From a virus, in the IMG/VR virus record IMGVR_UViG_3300028837_002970, positions 1-39,069 of that record: a stretch of DNA of 39,069 nt, one strand, 5' to 3'. The translations under genes were made by a program, and so were the position numbers. The notes under the pieces were generated by a model. That model searched no databases. It was given only the letters and a program-made list of their open reading frames with translations, and was not told where the DNA came from. The number at the start of each line of letters is the position of its first letter. The stretch's first letter is position 1. This document shows positions 15,591 to 22,614 of this stretch, in pieces.

Positions 15591-15996
15591 ATGGGTGTTT
15601 ACGAAGAATTAGAGAAAATCATATTCGGTTTTACGATGGAAGCGGCTCAAGGGCAATCTCGATCAGACGATTATCGAGGGTGTCAAAGAAGGGAAACCGA
15701 TCAGGGAAATCACGAAAGATGTCCAGGCGATATTCGACGATATGAAGGGATACGAGGCTGAGCGGATTGCCAGGACCGAGGTAGCGAGAGGAGTAAATAA
15801 CGGCGCCCTGGTGGGATATAAGGAAATGGGGATCGAGATTGTCGAGTTCTATTACAATGGCGGTGACTGTTCTCTATGTTCGCCACATCATGGTGAGACG
15901 ATGACGATTGACGAGGCGATGAATTTAATACCGCTGCATCCGAACTGTTACTGCTTCTGGCTCTCGAGGCCGGATTTAACGAAAAAAGACTTATGA
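15591..15996 (+). pseudogene. MuF-like minor head protein, internally deleted and frameshifted
   Basis: ATG 15591 (GGAGGTGG upstream) opens MGVYEELEKIIFGFTMEAAQ and then leaves frame near the GGG at 15651..15653. One base fewer there would continue as GNLDQTIIEGVKEGKPIREI, then YEAERIARTEVARGVNNGAL, DCSLCSPHHGET and LHPNCYCFWL. The last part is the conserved C-terminus of the MuF/SPP1 gp7 family (PF04233). Family members have roughly 200 more residues in front of the RIARTE motif. Both ends are kept, but the middle and the frame are lost. MuF proteins help capsid assembly or DNA exit. Confidence 0.7.
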
Positions 15997-15998
15997 AT

Positions 15999-16029
15999 GG
16001 ATTCCCGATAGGGGCGCTCGGGAATGACA
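15999..16029 (+). repeat. Dispersed repeat A
   Basis: GGATTCCCGATAGGGGCGC and TCGGGAATGACA, same orientation as the others, directly after the MuF stop. Confidence 0.75.
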
Positions 16030-16057
16030 ATAAAAAAGGAATGACAGGGGGGATAAG

Positions 16058-16408
16058 ATGGAATATGATGTGAAACTGAAGCTCAGGGAAGATATGTTAA
16101 AAACAAATACAATTGTTCTCGAGTGTGGTTATTATGCCGAAATGGAACAGAAATATATCGAGCCATACGATGGTGAATATTATCCTGCCGAACTCATGGT
16201 TAATGTACACAGCAAAACGGGTAAAATATTAGTCATCGTTCTTAAAGAGTTTAAAGATTGTATAAAAGAAGCCATTCAGGAACTCAGGGATAATCCTTTG
16301 CCCTGGACATTCAGTGTGCCGTCTATGAAGATCAAAGAGAAGCCGTTAGAGGATGTGCTGCTGGCGATTTATAAGAAGTATAAAAATGTCAAGATGGAGT
16401 GGGAGTGA
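16058..16408 (+). CDS. Hypothetical protein in the head region
   Basis: 116 residues, starting at ATG 16058 after GGGGGGATAAG. It appears to be a small alpha/beta domain: beta strands TNTIVLECGYYAEM and AELMVNVHSKTGKILVIVL, then a helix (FKDCIKEAIQELRDNP). The TGA at 16406..16408 is directly followed by a hairpin repeat. Not recognised. Confidence 0.65.
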   Translation: MEYDVKLKLREDMLKTNTIVLECGYYAEMEQKYIEPYDGEYYPAELMVNVHSKTGKILVIVLKEFKDCIKEAIQELRDNPLPWTFSVPSMKIKEKPLEDVLLAIYKKYKNVKMEWE

Positions 16409-16470
16409 TCCGCCTTCGCAAATAAATTTGCTTCGGCGGACAAGGAAGGGATAAGGCAGAAGGCACAAAG
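16409..16470 (+). repeat. Hairpin repeat G followed by repeat B
   Basis: 16409..16440 is TCCGCCTTCGCAAA / TTTGCTTCGGCGGA, a near-perfect hairpin that may act as a terminator, though no T-run follows. A related copy is at 34929..34965. Family B bases (AAGGCAGAAGGCACAAAGGG) follow. It marks the left edge of the AT-rich cargo island. Confidence 0.65.
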
Positions 16471-16478
16471 GGAAAATT

Positions 16479-16694
16479 ATGGCTGTTTTAATGGATGATA
16501 AATTGAAAGAGAAACTCGAACGTGTGAAGAAACGTGAGTGGTGGCCTGTTGCGCTCCTTGCGGAAGTGCTGGGGAAGCCGAGAATGTATGTTTATCGGCG
16601 GATTAATAGTGGGTATTTTGATGAAATTCAAACTATCGGACCTAAACGGGTAACGACGGAATCAGTTTTGGAATATTTTGGTGAAAACAGGTGA
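16479..16694 (+). CDS. Excisionase-like HTH protein
   Basis: 71 residues. VALLAEVLGKPRMYVYRRIN is a MerR/excisionase-type (HTH_17) helix-turn-helix, followed by a short wing (IQTIGPKRVTTESVLEYF). Small proteins of this kind bend DNA or regulate transcription. It is the first gene of the cargo island. No integrase is present, so a classical excisionase role is unlikely. Confidence 0.6.
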   Translation: MAVLMDDKLKEKLERVKKREWWPVALLAEVLGKPRMYVYRRINSGYFDEIQTIGPKRVTTESVLEYFGENR

Positions 16695-17058
16695 AAAAAA
16701 GTGTCAGAAACGGCTCAAAAATCGCTTAAAATTTTAAACAAGTGTAAATAACATTCTTAAAAAAAGATAATGCGTCTATGGGCGTTTGTATATATATGCG
16801 AGACAACGACTTACGAAATATATAAGAAATATTTGGAAAATATTAACTATAAACTATTACACTATTTGTAACTATATGCGAGACAAGGAGATACGGCTGA
16901 AGAAAAAGAGAAAAAATAAAAAAATAGCAGTGAAAAACATACAATGTAGAGTATATTATTTACAAAGTATAAAGAAAAAATACTAAAAAATGTGTTGCAT
17001 TATGCAACATATCATATAAAAAAATAACTTTTTTAAAAATATTTTTCACTTTTTTTAT
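16695..17058. other. AT-rich non-coding stretch with short repeats
   Basis: No convincing gene. A 66-residue frame (16786..16986) is lysine-rich low complexity. The motif TATATGCGAGACAA occurs at 16793 and 16873, 80 bases apart. A perfect 17-bp palindrome TGTTGCATTATGCAACA lies at 16993..17009. These may be binding sites for the island's HTH proteins. Confidence 0.5.
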
Positions 17059-17106
17059 TGTCCCTGTAAAAGCCTATGAATAAAGGCTTTGCGGGGACAT
17101 TTTTTA
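17059..17106 (+). terminator. Intrinsic terminator in the cargo island
   Basis: Stem TGTCCC/GGGACA (17059..17064 with 17094..17099) with an inner stem AAAGCC/GGCTTT, then a run of seven T from 17100. It isolates the following promoter and genes from upstream transcription. Confidence 0.75.
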
Positions 17107-17136
17107 AAGAATAATTATACAATGTAATAATAATAC

Positions 17137-17165
17137 TTGACATAATAGAGTATATTTATTATTTT
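17137..17165 (+). promoter_or_regulatory. Promoter of the cargo HTH operon
   Basis: TTGACA (17137..17142), then TATTTT (17160..17165) at 17 bp spacing, upstream of a gene with AAGGAG at its start. The terminator just before suggests an independently expressed cargo (moron-type) unit. Confidence 0.5.
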
Positions 17166-17193
17166 ACTATCAAGAAAAATAAGGAGACCCCCG

Positions 17194-17499
17194 ATGAAAA
17201 AAGAAATTACAATAACGAGCCCGAAGTCAGCAGCGAGAATTTCAGAAGATTTTGTGACGAGATATAATAATGGATTAAAGAGTGTCTCTGTTAAGGCTGT
17301 GATTGTTAAAGAAACTGAAAAGGCTGTCATGCTTTCCCGATTAATTGAATCAAAAGGAAAGGAATATACCTGCTGGATTCCTAAAGCCGGATTTGATTTT
17401 GGCATGAGCGGAGAAAAGGATTGGGATGAGAGCAATATATTTCCGAAAGATTTCCTTTATAGCGATTCATATAAGACATGGTTTTTGACGGCAAAATAA
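17194..17499 (+). CDS. Cargo hypothetical protein
   Basis: 101 residues, ATG 17194 behind AAGGAG. The segment VSVKAVIVKETEKAVMLSRL and, further on, YTCWIPKAGFDF suggests a small beta-barrel of a type seen in plasmid and phage accessory proteins (..AVL...WIPKS). The rest is not recognised. It is followed after 23 bases by the zinc-finger/HTH gene with its own GGAGG, so the two are probably co-transcribed. A toxin-antitoxin pair is possible but unsupported beyond the arrangement. Confidence 0.65.
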   Translation: MKKEITITSPKSAARISEDFVTRYNNGLKSVSVKAVIVKETEKAVMLSRLIESKGKEYTCWIPKAGFDFGMSGEKDWDESNIFPKDFLYSDSYKTWFLTAK

Positions 17500-17522
17500 A
17501 CAATTAAAAAGGAGGATTTCAA

Positions 17523-17978
17523 ATGAAAAAAATAGCAGAAAAATCGATTGTGGTTGATGACGAGGGAACACCTCTATTTGAAATACAGCTCGCATGTGAA
17601 CTCTGCGGCCGACCTATTAATGCAAATCCTGATTATGTTATCAATGAAAGGTATCATTGTATATATTGTTATAATGCAATCAAGCGAAATGATAAACGAT
17701 ATATCAATTTTCATCTTAAAAAAAATATTAAAGATGAAATAAAAAGTACCTTAGCGAGAGAAAGTTATCGTAATGAAAGAATGGAATTTCGAGAGATTGA
17801 AGAAATAAGGAACAGGCTCGGACTGACGACACGGGCTTTTGCAGAGCTTATCGGGATTAAAGTGAACACCTATTATTCGTATCGTAATGCACGGAATCGA
17901 TCGGGAGCAGTTGAAAAAATTTTGCGATTGCTGAAAAAAGAGCCCGAAGAGATGTTACAAAAAATGAGAAAGGTATAA
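17523..17978 (+). CDS. Zinc-finger plus HTH regulator (MqsA/HigA-like layout)
   Basis: 151 residues. The N-terminal part has CELC (residues 22-25) and, 25 residues on, CIYC, a likely zinc site. The C-terminal 65 residues are a helix-turn-helix (LGLTTRAFAELIGIKVNTYY, then RNRSGAVEKILRLL) of the NadS/HigA/MqsA kind. The zinc-then-HTH order recalls MqsA antitoxins. The C-terminal half is nearly duplicated as a separate gene at 18252. It probably regulates its own operon through the palindromes around it. Confidence 0.65.
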   Translation: MKKIAEKSIVVDDEGTPLFEIQLACELCGRPINANPDYVINERYHCIYCYNAIKRNDKRYINFHLKKNIKDEIKSTLARESYRNERMEFREIEEIRNRLGLTTRAFAELIGIKVNTYYSYRNARNRSGAVEKILRLLKKEPEEMLQKMRKV

Positions 17979-17995
17979 AAAAGTGTAACACTTTT
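17979..17995. promoter_or_regulatory. 17-bp palindrome, copy 1
   Basis: AAAAGTGTAACACTTTT, a perfect palindrome directly at the stop of the zinc/HTH gene. The identical sequence follows the paralogous HTH gene at 18450. Possibly an operator or weak terminator carried along in the gene duplication. Confidence 0.6.
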
Positions 17996-18059
17996 CAAGG
18001 TGGTGGCAAAGTTATTTAACATTACCGTTGTAAAAAATGTAATTTGGTAAAGTTACTTG

Positions 18060-18180
18060 ATGGGAAAATTATCTAAAAGCACGGATAATGGACTTAACCA
18101 ACAGAGCCGTGCTTCGATATCGACAAACAGCGAATATATCCTTCGCTTCTCTGACAATTTAAAGACTTGGAAACAAGTCA
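18060..18180 (+). ncRNA. Candidate non-coding RNA with three hairpins
   Basis: In a 273-base gap without a gene lie three consecutive hairpins: AAGCACGG/CCGTGCTT (18077..18084 with 18107..18114), AGCGAA/TTCGCT (18129..18147), and GACTTG-GAAA-CAAGTC (18164..18179), the last capped by a GNRA tetraloop. No T-run follows. Between two paralogous regulator genes this could be a small RNA or a structured leader of the second gene. The rest of the gap, 17996..18059 and 18181..18251, shows nothing else. Confidence 0.45.
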
Positions 18181-18251
18181 ATAGTGATGTCATAAGAAAA
18201 ATAAACAAAAAATAATATTATGTCAATAGAATATTTTGAAAGGATTAGATT

Positions 18252-18449
18252 ATGAAATTTGAAGAAATTGAAGCTATCAGGAACAGACTCGGGTTGACGA
18301 CAAGGGCTTTTGCGGATCTGATCGGGATTAAGTTAAGCACATATTATTCATATAAAAATTCGAGAAAGCCATCTGGATCTTGTTTAATTTTGTTAAAGCT
18401 CTTTAAAAATGAACCTTTTGAAGTGTTACAAAAAATGAAGAAGGTATAA
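18252..18449 (+). CDS. Stand-alone HTH paralogue
   Basis: 65 residues, closely similar over its whole length to the C-terminal 65 residues of the gene at 17523 (RNRLGLTTRAFADLIGIKLS, ending LQKMKKV). It lacks the zinc finger. Start ATG 18252 follows GAAAGGATTAG. Likely arose by local duplication including the palindrome downstream. It may compete for the same operators. Confidence 0.7.
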   Translation: MKFEEIEAIRNRLGLTTRAFADLIGIKLSTYYSYKNSRKPSGSCLILLKLFKNEPFEVLQKMKKV

Positions 18450-18466
18450 AAAAGTGTAACACTTTT
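18450..18466. promoter_or_regulatory. 17-bp palindrome, copy 2
   Basis: AAAAGTGTAACACTTTT, identical to 17979..17995 and in the same place relative to its HTH gene. Confidence 0.6.
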
Positions 18467-18500
18467 CACAGTATTAACATAAAAATTATATTATATATAA

Positions 18501-18531
18501 AACCGTGGGCAGAGATGCATGCGGCTTTTTT
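18501..18531 (+). terminator. Terminator after HTH paralogue
   Basis: A stem CCGTG/TGCGG around GCA-GAGA-TGC, followed by CTTTTTTG. It overlaps the upstream extension of the next reading frame, so that gene more likely starts at ATG 18547. Confidence 0.5.
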
Positions 18532-18546
18532 GTTTTAGAGGCGATT

Positions 18547-18777
18547 ATGGGAAAGCAAATCATTGAAAGAATAAAATATAGAATAAAAAAATTTAAAGAA
18601 ACAGAAGGAGATGGACTTGAAGATTGGCTTTATCTCATTCATCATCTTCATGAACAAAAAGAAATACAGCATTGTTTAAAAGGATTGGTAGAAGATCAAG
18701 ATGTCTACTGGAGTAATGAGGAAGCAGAAGCAGATGGCGAAACGGTACCCTGTGCAAATAGGCAATTGGAAAGTTGA
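18547..18777 (+). CDS. Small helical cargo protein
   Basis: 76 residues from ATG 18547. Helical N-terminus (IIERIKYRIKKFKETEGDGL) and an acidic C-terminus. It overlaps the asparagine-synthase-like gene by 77 bases if that gene starts at 18701, or by 47 if at 18731. This suggests a coupled pair. Not recognised. Confidence 0.5.
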   Translation: MGKQIIERIKYRIKKFKETEGDGLEDWLYLIHHLHEQKEIQHCLKGLVEDQDVYWSNEEAEADGETVPCANRQLES

Positions 18778-19480
18778 TGAAAATATTTATAGTATTGAGG
18801 AATTGCTTGAAATCATAAGCCATGAATTACAGCAAGCAATTTTCAATATCAAAAGACCTGGAATACTTTTATCGGGAGGTATTGATAGTTCAATAATTGC
18901 AATTTTGGGGAATAAATATTACCCGGGTATCCCATGTTTTACTATTGGTAAATCATATGAACATCCTGATGTAATTTCAGCTATGAAATTATCAAAAGAA
19001 AAACAGCTAAATCATTATGTATATCTACCAAAACAAGAAGAAATATCTGAATCAATAAAATGTTTTGACAGACTGAATCGTGGGGATAATGCAGTAATGC
19101 TTATTTTGAAATATGCCTCAAAATTTATAACAGATATTTTAGCCGGTGATGGCATCGATGAGCAAATGGGGGGTTATTGGTGGCATGTTTATACAAGCTC
19201 AAGGTTTTCTTCACAGGAAGAAACTTTTAAATATTTTTTTGGAAAACTCGAAGAAGAGCATTTGACTCCAATGTTTAATTCTGCTGAAAAATTAGGAATT
19301 AATGTTGACTGGATTTACCTACATAAACCGATTGTGGATTATATATCGAGAATACCTATTCGTGATCGTGTAAAAGATGGAATTGGGAAATCATTATTGC
19401 GTGAAATTGCAAGAATTGTGGGCATGCCAGAATGGATAATTAACCGTCCGAAAAGAGGTTTTGTAGATGCTCTCAGTTGA
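18701..19480 (+). CDS. Asparagine-synthase-fold ATP-pyrophosphatase, no glutaminase domain
   Basis: Up to 259 residues; ATG 18731 (MAKRYPVQIG...) is an equally good start. The PP-loop is LLSGGIDSSIIA, the second motif AGDGIDEQMGGYWW, and the C-terminal RIVGMPEWIINRPKRGF matches asparagine synthetase (PF00733). There it adenylates a carboxylate for amide formation. The N-terminal glutaminase is missing, and the protein stops five residues after RPKRGF, where AsnB runs on. Stand-alone relatives serve in peptide cyclisation (lasso peptides, beta-lactams) and possibly base modification. Which applies here cannot be told. No precursor peptide or modification partner was found nearby. Confidence 0.75.
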   Translation: MSTGVMRKQKQMAKRYPVQIGNWKVDENIYSIEELLEIISHELQQAIFNIKRPGILLSGGIDSSIIAILGNKYYPGIPCFTIGKSYEHPDVISAMKLSKEKQLNHYVYLPKQEEISESIKCFDRLNRGDNAVMLILKYASKFITDILAGDGIDEQMGGYWWHVYTSSRFSSQEETFKYFFGKLEEEHLTPMFNSAEKLGINVDWIYLHKPIVDYISRIPIRDRVKDGIGKSLLREIARIVGMPEWIINRPKRGFVDALS

Positions 19481-19523
19481 TTGGATTAAAAATAGAATTG
19501 AATATCGTAAGAAAAAAAATACA

Positions 19524-19619
19524 ATGAATACCGGGAAACAGATATTTCGAGTGCCGATTACCAGGATAGATATCGAGCGGCACATGGTATACGGTTATGC
19601 TTCGACGGGCAGAGTATGA
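19524..19619 (+). pseudogene. Prohead protease N-terminal remnant
   Basis: 31 residues: MNTGKQIFRVPITRIDIERH then MVYGYASTGRV and a stop. This is the typical first strand pair of HK97/XkdF-type prohead proteases (..I.kvd.e.r.vyGyastg.vD.qgD). The following protease core with its catalytic residues is gone. The next frame (19597) begins inside this remnant and carries what is normally the C-terminal domain. I infer an internal, out-of-frame deletion at about 19610. Confidence 0.55.
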
Positions 19620-20520
19620 ATACAACGGGTTTTCGGTCGAGGTGATACCATACGGATTCAAGGAAGAAGAAATCGACGGGAGGAGTGTTGTACGGTTTAC
19701 CAAATTTGTTTTAGACGGGATTACGATCGGTTATCCGGTGGCGAATTTAGACGCCCGGTTTCAGCTTGTTGAGAGATTGGAATATAATGACAGCTTACCG
19801 TGGGACTGGGACTGGAGTAAAGATGCCGATGCGATCATCGATGCGTTAGGTTGGAATGGATTGAAGCAGGCATGTCTTTATCAGGATCCCGACAAGGATC
19901 CGGAGACGAAAGAAGCATACAAGCTGCCGGTGGCGAAGATGAAAGGCGGGAAACTCACGGTATTCTGGAACGGCAGCCGTGCTGCGATGGCGGCTTTGAA
20001 TGGAGCACGAGGAGGTATCGATATTCCTGAGAGTGCAAGGAAAACAGCATATGCAAAGCTGAAAAAATTATACAATAAATTCGAAAAGGAAATACCTGAA
20101 TTACGTTTAGACAACGGAGGAAGTACGATGAGTAAATTTACAGAAAAGGTTATTGAAATTGTAAAGAGGCTGGCCGGAAAGGATCCGGATGAAGCTGCGA
20201 AAAAAGAAATCACCGAGCTCGAGACACGGCTTGCCGACGAGAAAGCCAAGCAGATAGATGAGCTTACGGAAACAGCGACCAAGCTGAACGAACGTCTGGA
20301 GAAGCTTGAGAAGGGCGATCAGGATACTGATCAGAATACCGATGAGGCGAAAAAGCTCAATGAGATAACCGAATCGGTGAAGAAGGTCGATGAGCGGTTA
20401 GTTGAAGTTGAGAAGCGGATTGCAGAATCGAAGCAGCCGGGGGAAGGTAATGAACCAGCCGGCAGCACATCCGGGAAGGGCATGAATACTTTTATTCGTA
20501 AATCAGCAGACAGAAAATAA
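19597..20520 (+). CDS. Scaffold-like protein (protease C-terminal domain plus coiled coil)
   Basis: 307 residues. Residues 65-165 (LPWDWDWSKDADAIIDALGW, then YKLPVAKM, AAMAALNGARGGIDIPE and KKLYNKFEKEIPEL) form a conserved segment normally joined to prohead protease-like proteins upstream of capsid genes. Residues 180-280 are a long, charged coiled coil typical of scaffolds (ELETRLADEKAKQIDELTET). No protease motif is present. The start ATG 19597 lies within the remnant of the protease N-terminus, so the true start may be lost. A second ATG at 20127 (MSKFTEKVIEIVKR) could yield a separate internal scaffold. Confidence 0.65.
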   Translation: MLRRAEYEYNGFSVEVIPYGFKEEEIDGRSVVRFTKFVLDGITIGYPVANLDARFQLVERLEYNDSLPWDWDWSKDADAIIDALGWNGLKQACLYQDPDKDPETKEAYKLPVAKMKGGKLTVFWNGSRAAMAALNGARGGIDIPESARKTAYAKLKKLYNKFEKEIPELRLDNGGSTMSKFTEKVIEIVKRLAGKDPDEAAKKEITELETRLADEKAKQIDELTETATKLNERLEKLEKGDQDTDQNTDEAKKLNEITESVKKVDERLVEVEKRIAESKQPGEGNEPAGSTSGKGMNTFIRKSADRK

Positions 20521-20571
20521 CATGAATTATAAATTGTGAATTGTGAATTATGAAAGAGGAGGTAAAGAATC

Positions 20572-21313
20572 ATGGGAGATTATGATCAAATTATAAGCAG
20601 ATCGGATGCCGAAGCTCTGATACCTGAAGATGCCGCGACAGAGATCATTCAGAGAGTACCCGAAGAATCAGCGGCGCTGAGGCTATTCAGGAAGCTTCCG
20701 AATATGTCCAGGAAACAGCGGCGAGTACCCGTGGTCAGCGTTATGCCGGTGGCATATTTTGTGGACGGGGATACAGGCCTGAAGAAAACAACCGAGCAGA
20801 CCTGGGAAAACAAATATCTCAATGCAGAAGAAATCGTCTGTATTGTACCGATACCGGAAGCGGTTCTTGACGATGCCGATTACGACATCTGGGCACAGGT
20901 CAGGCCGCAGATAGTGACAGCGTTCGGTAAAGTAATAGACGGTGCTGTCTTCTTCGGCACGAACAAACCTACAGCCTGGCCCATCGACATCGTAACAGCC
21001 GCGACTTCCGCAGGCAACGCAGTTGCTTTCGGTACGGGAGTCGATATGTACGACGATCTTCTGGGCGTAAACGGCATGTATGCTGCTGTAGAAGCTGACG
21101 GGTTCGGCATTACCCTTAATATTGCCAGTATCTCGATGAAAGCAAAACTGAGAGGTCTCAGGGATGCAAACGGACAGCCGATTTTCCTTCGCTCGATGGG
21201 CGAGAAAGCCCGTTATGAATTAGACGGCGAGGAAATCATGTTCCAGAGAAGCGGTGCCGGATTTGCAGCCGGTAGAGGCTAACAGGTATCCATTCGGTGT
21301 GTTGACACCGTAA
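20572..21313 (+). pseudogene. HK97-fold major capsid gene with internal deletion
   Basis: The first frame, ATG 20572 to TAA 21280..21282 (236 residues), is a major capsid protein. It shows IPEDAATEIIQRVPEESAAL, then RVPVVSVMPVAYFVDGDTGL, WENKYLNAEEIVCIVPIPEA and LRGLRDANGQPIFLRSM. It ends at FQRSGAGFAAGRG, where I expect about 80 further residues. Immediately after, in the +1 frame, EANRYPFGVLTP and a stop (21278..21313) look like the family's usual C-terminal tail. So both ends survive and an internal part is missing, out of frame. As read, the shell protein lacks much of its A/P-domain and should not assemble. Confidence 0.7.
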
Positions 21314-21319
21314 GCGTAA

Positions 21320-21376
21320 GCAATTGTGAATTGTGAGTTATGAATGGATTCCCGATAGAGGAATTCGGGAATGACA
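21320..21376 (+). repeat. Dispersed repeats E and A
   Basis: CAATTGTGAATTGTGAGTTATGAA (family E) runs into GGATTCCCGATAGAGGAATTCGGG and AATGACA (family A), 21346..21376, in the spacer after the capsid gene. Confidence 0.7.
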
Positions 21377-21401
21377 ATTATGAATTGAGGAGGAAAATAC
21401 C

Positions 21402-22013
21402 ATGGGATTTTATCCTAAGAATCCTGGTCTCGGCCAGGTAGTACAGAGCGATGTTGCAAATGACAATCCCGACCGGAGTTTCGTTGCACATTTAGAGTGG
21501 ACAGCAGGGGAAGCACTTGCAGCCCTCACCACCGGTGTTCATGCGGCGGTTACGTGTAACGGTTCAACGCAGGTAATCACCACGTTAATCACCAATCCCG
21601 GAGTGCCGCGCAGTATCACGGCAACAGCAGGCGGTACGGGAACCGATATCGGGGCCATTCAGGTAACTATCACAGGTACCAATATTCTCGACGAGGTGAT
21701 CAGCGAGGTGCTGCCGGTATTTACCGTGGATACGCCTGGAACGGTCGAGGGTAACAAGGCTTTCAAGACGGTCACAAGTATCTCCATTCCGGCTCATGAC
21801 GGTACCGCTGCGACCACAGCCATCGGCTGGGGTGATAAATTAGGGCTGCCTTACGCAGAAGAAGAAATTCCCTGCATCGATGCATTTCTCAACAGTGTAC
21901 ACGAAGGGACAGCTGCGGCAGTCACCGCAAGCGCCACAGCAATCGAGAGCAACACCATCGATCTAAATTCGGCACTGAACGCGACGAAGGTGGATGCTTA
22001 TCTGGTTGTGTAG
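21402..22013 (+). CDS. Virion decoration-like protein, copy 1
   Basis: 203 residues, ATG 21402 after GAGGAGG. Beta-rich repeats rich in Thr and Gly (PRSITATAGGTGTDIGAIQV, then FTVDTPGTVEGNKAFKTVTS and IGWGDKLGLPY). This composition is typical of capsid decoration or other structural proteins of tailed phages. It lies directly after the capsid gene. A paralogue at 25504 shares most of its length. Confidence 0.65.
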   Translation: MGFYPKNPGLGQVVQSDVANDNPDRSFVAHLEWTAGEALAALTTGVHAAVTCNGSTQVITTLITNPGVPRSITATAGGTGTDIGAIQVTITGTNILDEVISEVLPVFTVDTPGTVEGNKAFKTVTSISIPAHDGTAATTAIGWGDKLGLPYAEEEIPCIDAFLNSVHEGTAAAVTASATAIESNTIDLNSALNATKVDAYLVV

Positions 22014-22020
22014 AATGAAT

Positions 22021-22148
22021 GGATTCCCGTTTTCACGGGAATGACAAAAAGGGCAGGTGCTCTTTGCGATGCAACGCAGCGAACAAGACCTGCCCTTACG
22101 ATTTACGAAGTACGAAATACAATTAATCGAGTCGGGGACCGCCCCTAC
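22021..22148 (+). repeat. Dispersed repeats A, D and F in series
   Basis: 22021..22046 is a compact family A unit (ATTCCCGTTTTCACGGGAATGACA in effect, with a perfect CCCGT/ACGGG stem). 22051..22100 is a family D unit with GGGCAGGT and ACCTGCCC arms. Family F (TTACGAAGTACGAAATAC) and a short D half (GGGGACCGCCCCTAC) follow. The whole 155-base spacer is made of repeats. Confidence 0.7.
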
Positions 22149-22168
22149 ATTTAATTGATGAGGTTGTT

Positions 22169-22513
22169 ATGAAAGTCAAAATGAAACTGCAGACACGGTG
22201 GGAAGGTGAAGTTCTCAGACCAGGCGATATTGTTGAGATAGATAGCAATACGGCGCGCAGGTGGATTGATCATGGAATTGCAGAGCCGGTGGCGAGTGTT
22301 CCAATACCAGTTGAAGAACCTGATGCAACAGAACCAGCGACCATGGAGCTCGAGGATTTGAATTACAATAAGCTTCGGAAAATAGCATCCGGGAAAGGAA
22401 TCAAAGTTCCCAAAGGGACGAAGAAACCGGAATTGATTGTTATGATCAGGGAAGCTGAGGGAGTTCCAGCTGAAACAAATGATGAATCTACTGCAGAAAA
22501 AAAAACGGTTTGA
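22169..22513 (+). CDS. Phage structural-region protein with HeH/LEM-like end
   Basis: 114 residues. The N-terminal part (YEGEVLRPGDIV-like: WEGEVLRPGDIVEIDSNTAR, RWIDHGIAEPV) is a small domain common between capsid and connector genes. After a Pro/Glu linker, LEDLNYNKLRKIASGKGIKV followed by KPELIVMI is an HeH/SAP-like helix-extension-helix. Role unknown; perhaps DNA or capsid-interior binding. Confidence 0.65.
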   Translation: MKVKMKLQTRWEGEVLRPGDIVEIDSNTARRWIDHGIAEPVASVPIPVEEPDATEPATMELEDLNYNKLRKIASGKGIKVPKGTKKPELIVMIREAEGVPAETNDESTAEKKTV

Positions 22514-22614
22514 CGATCAGGGAAACCAGATCACGGCGCCGTAACATAATGAATGTGATCAAGCGAACAGAGCAGCGTAGAAATTTCGGTTTAGACATTG
22601 AATAAGGGGCTGAT

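Noticed and set aside
16786-16986. 66-residue lysine-rich protein
   Set aside because: Low-complexity AT-rich DNA with no ribosome site; likely non-coding.
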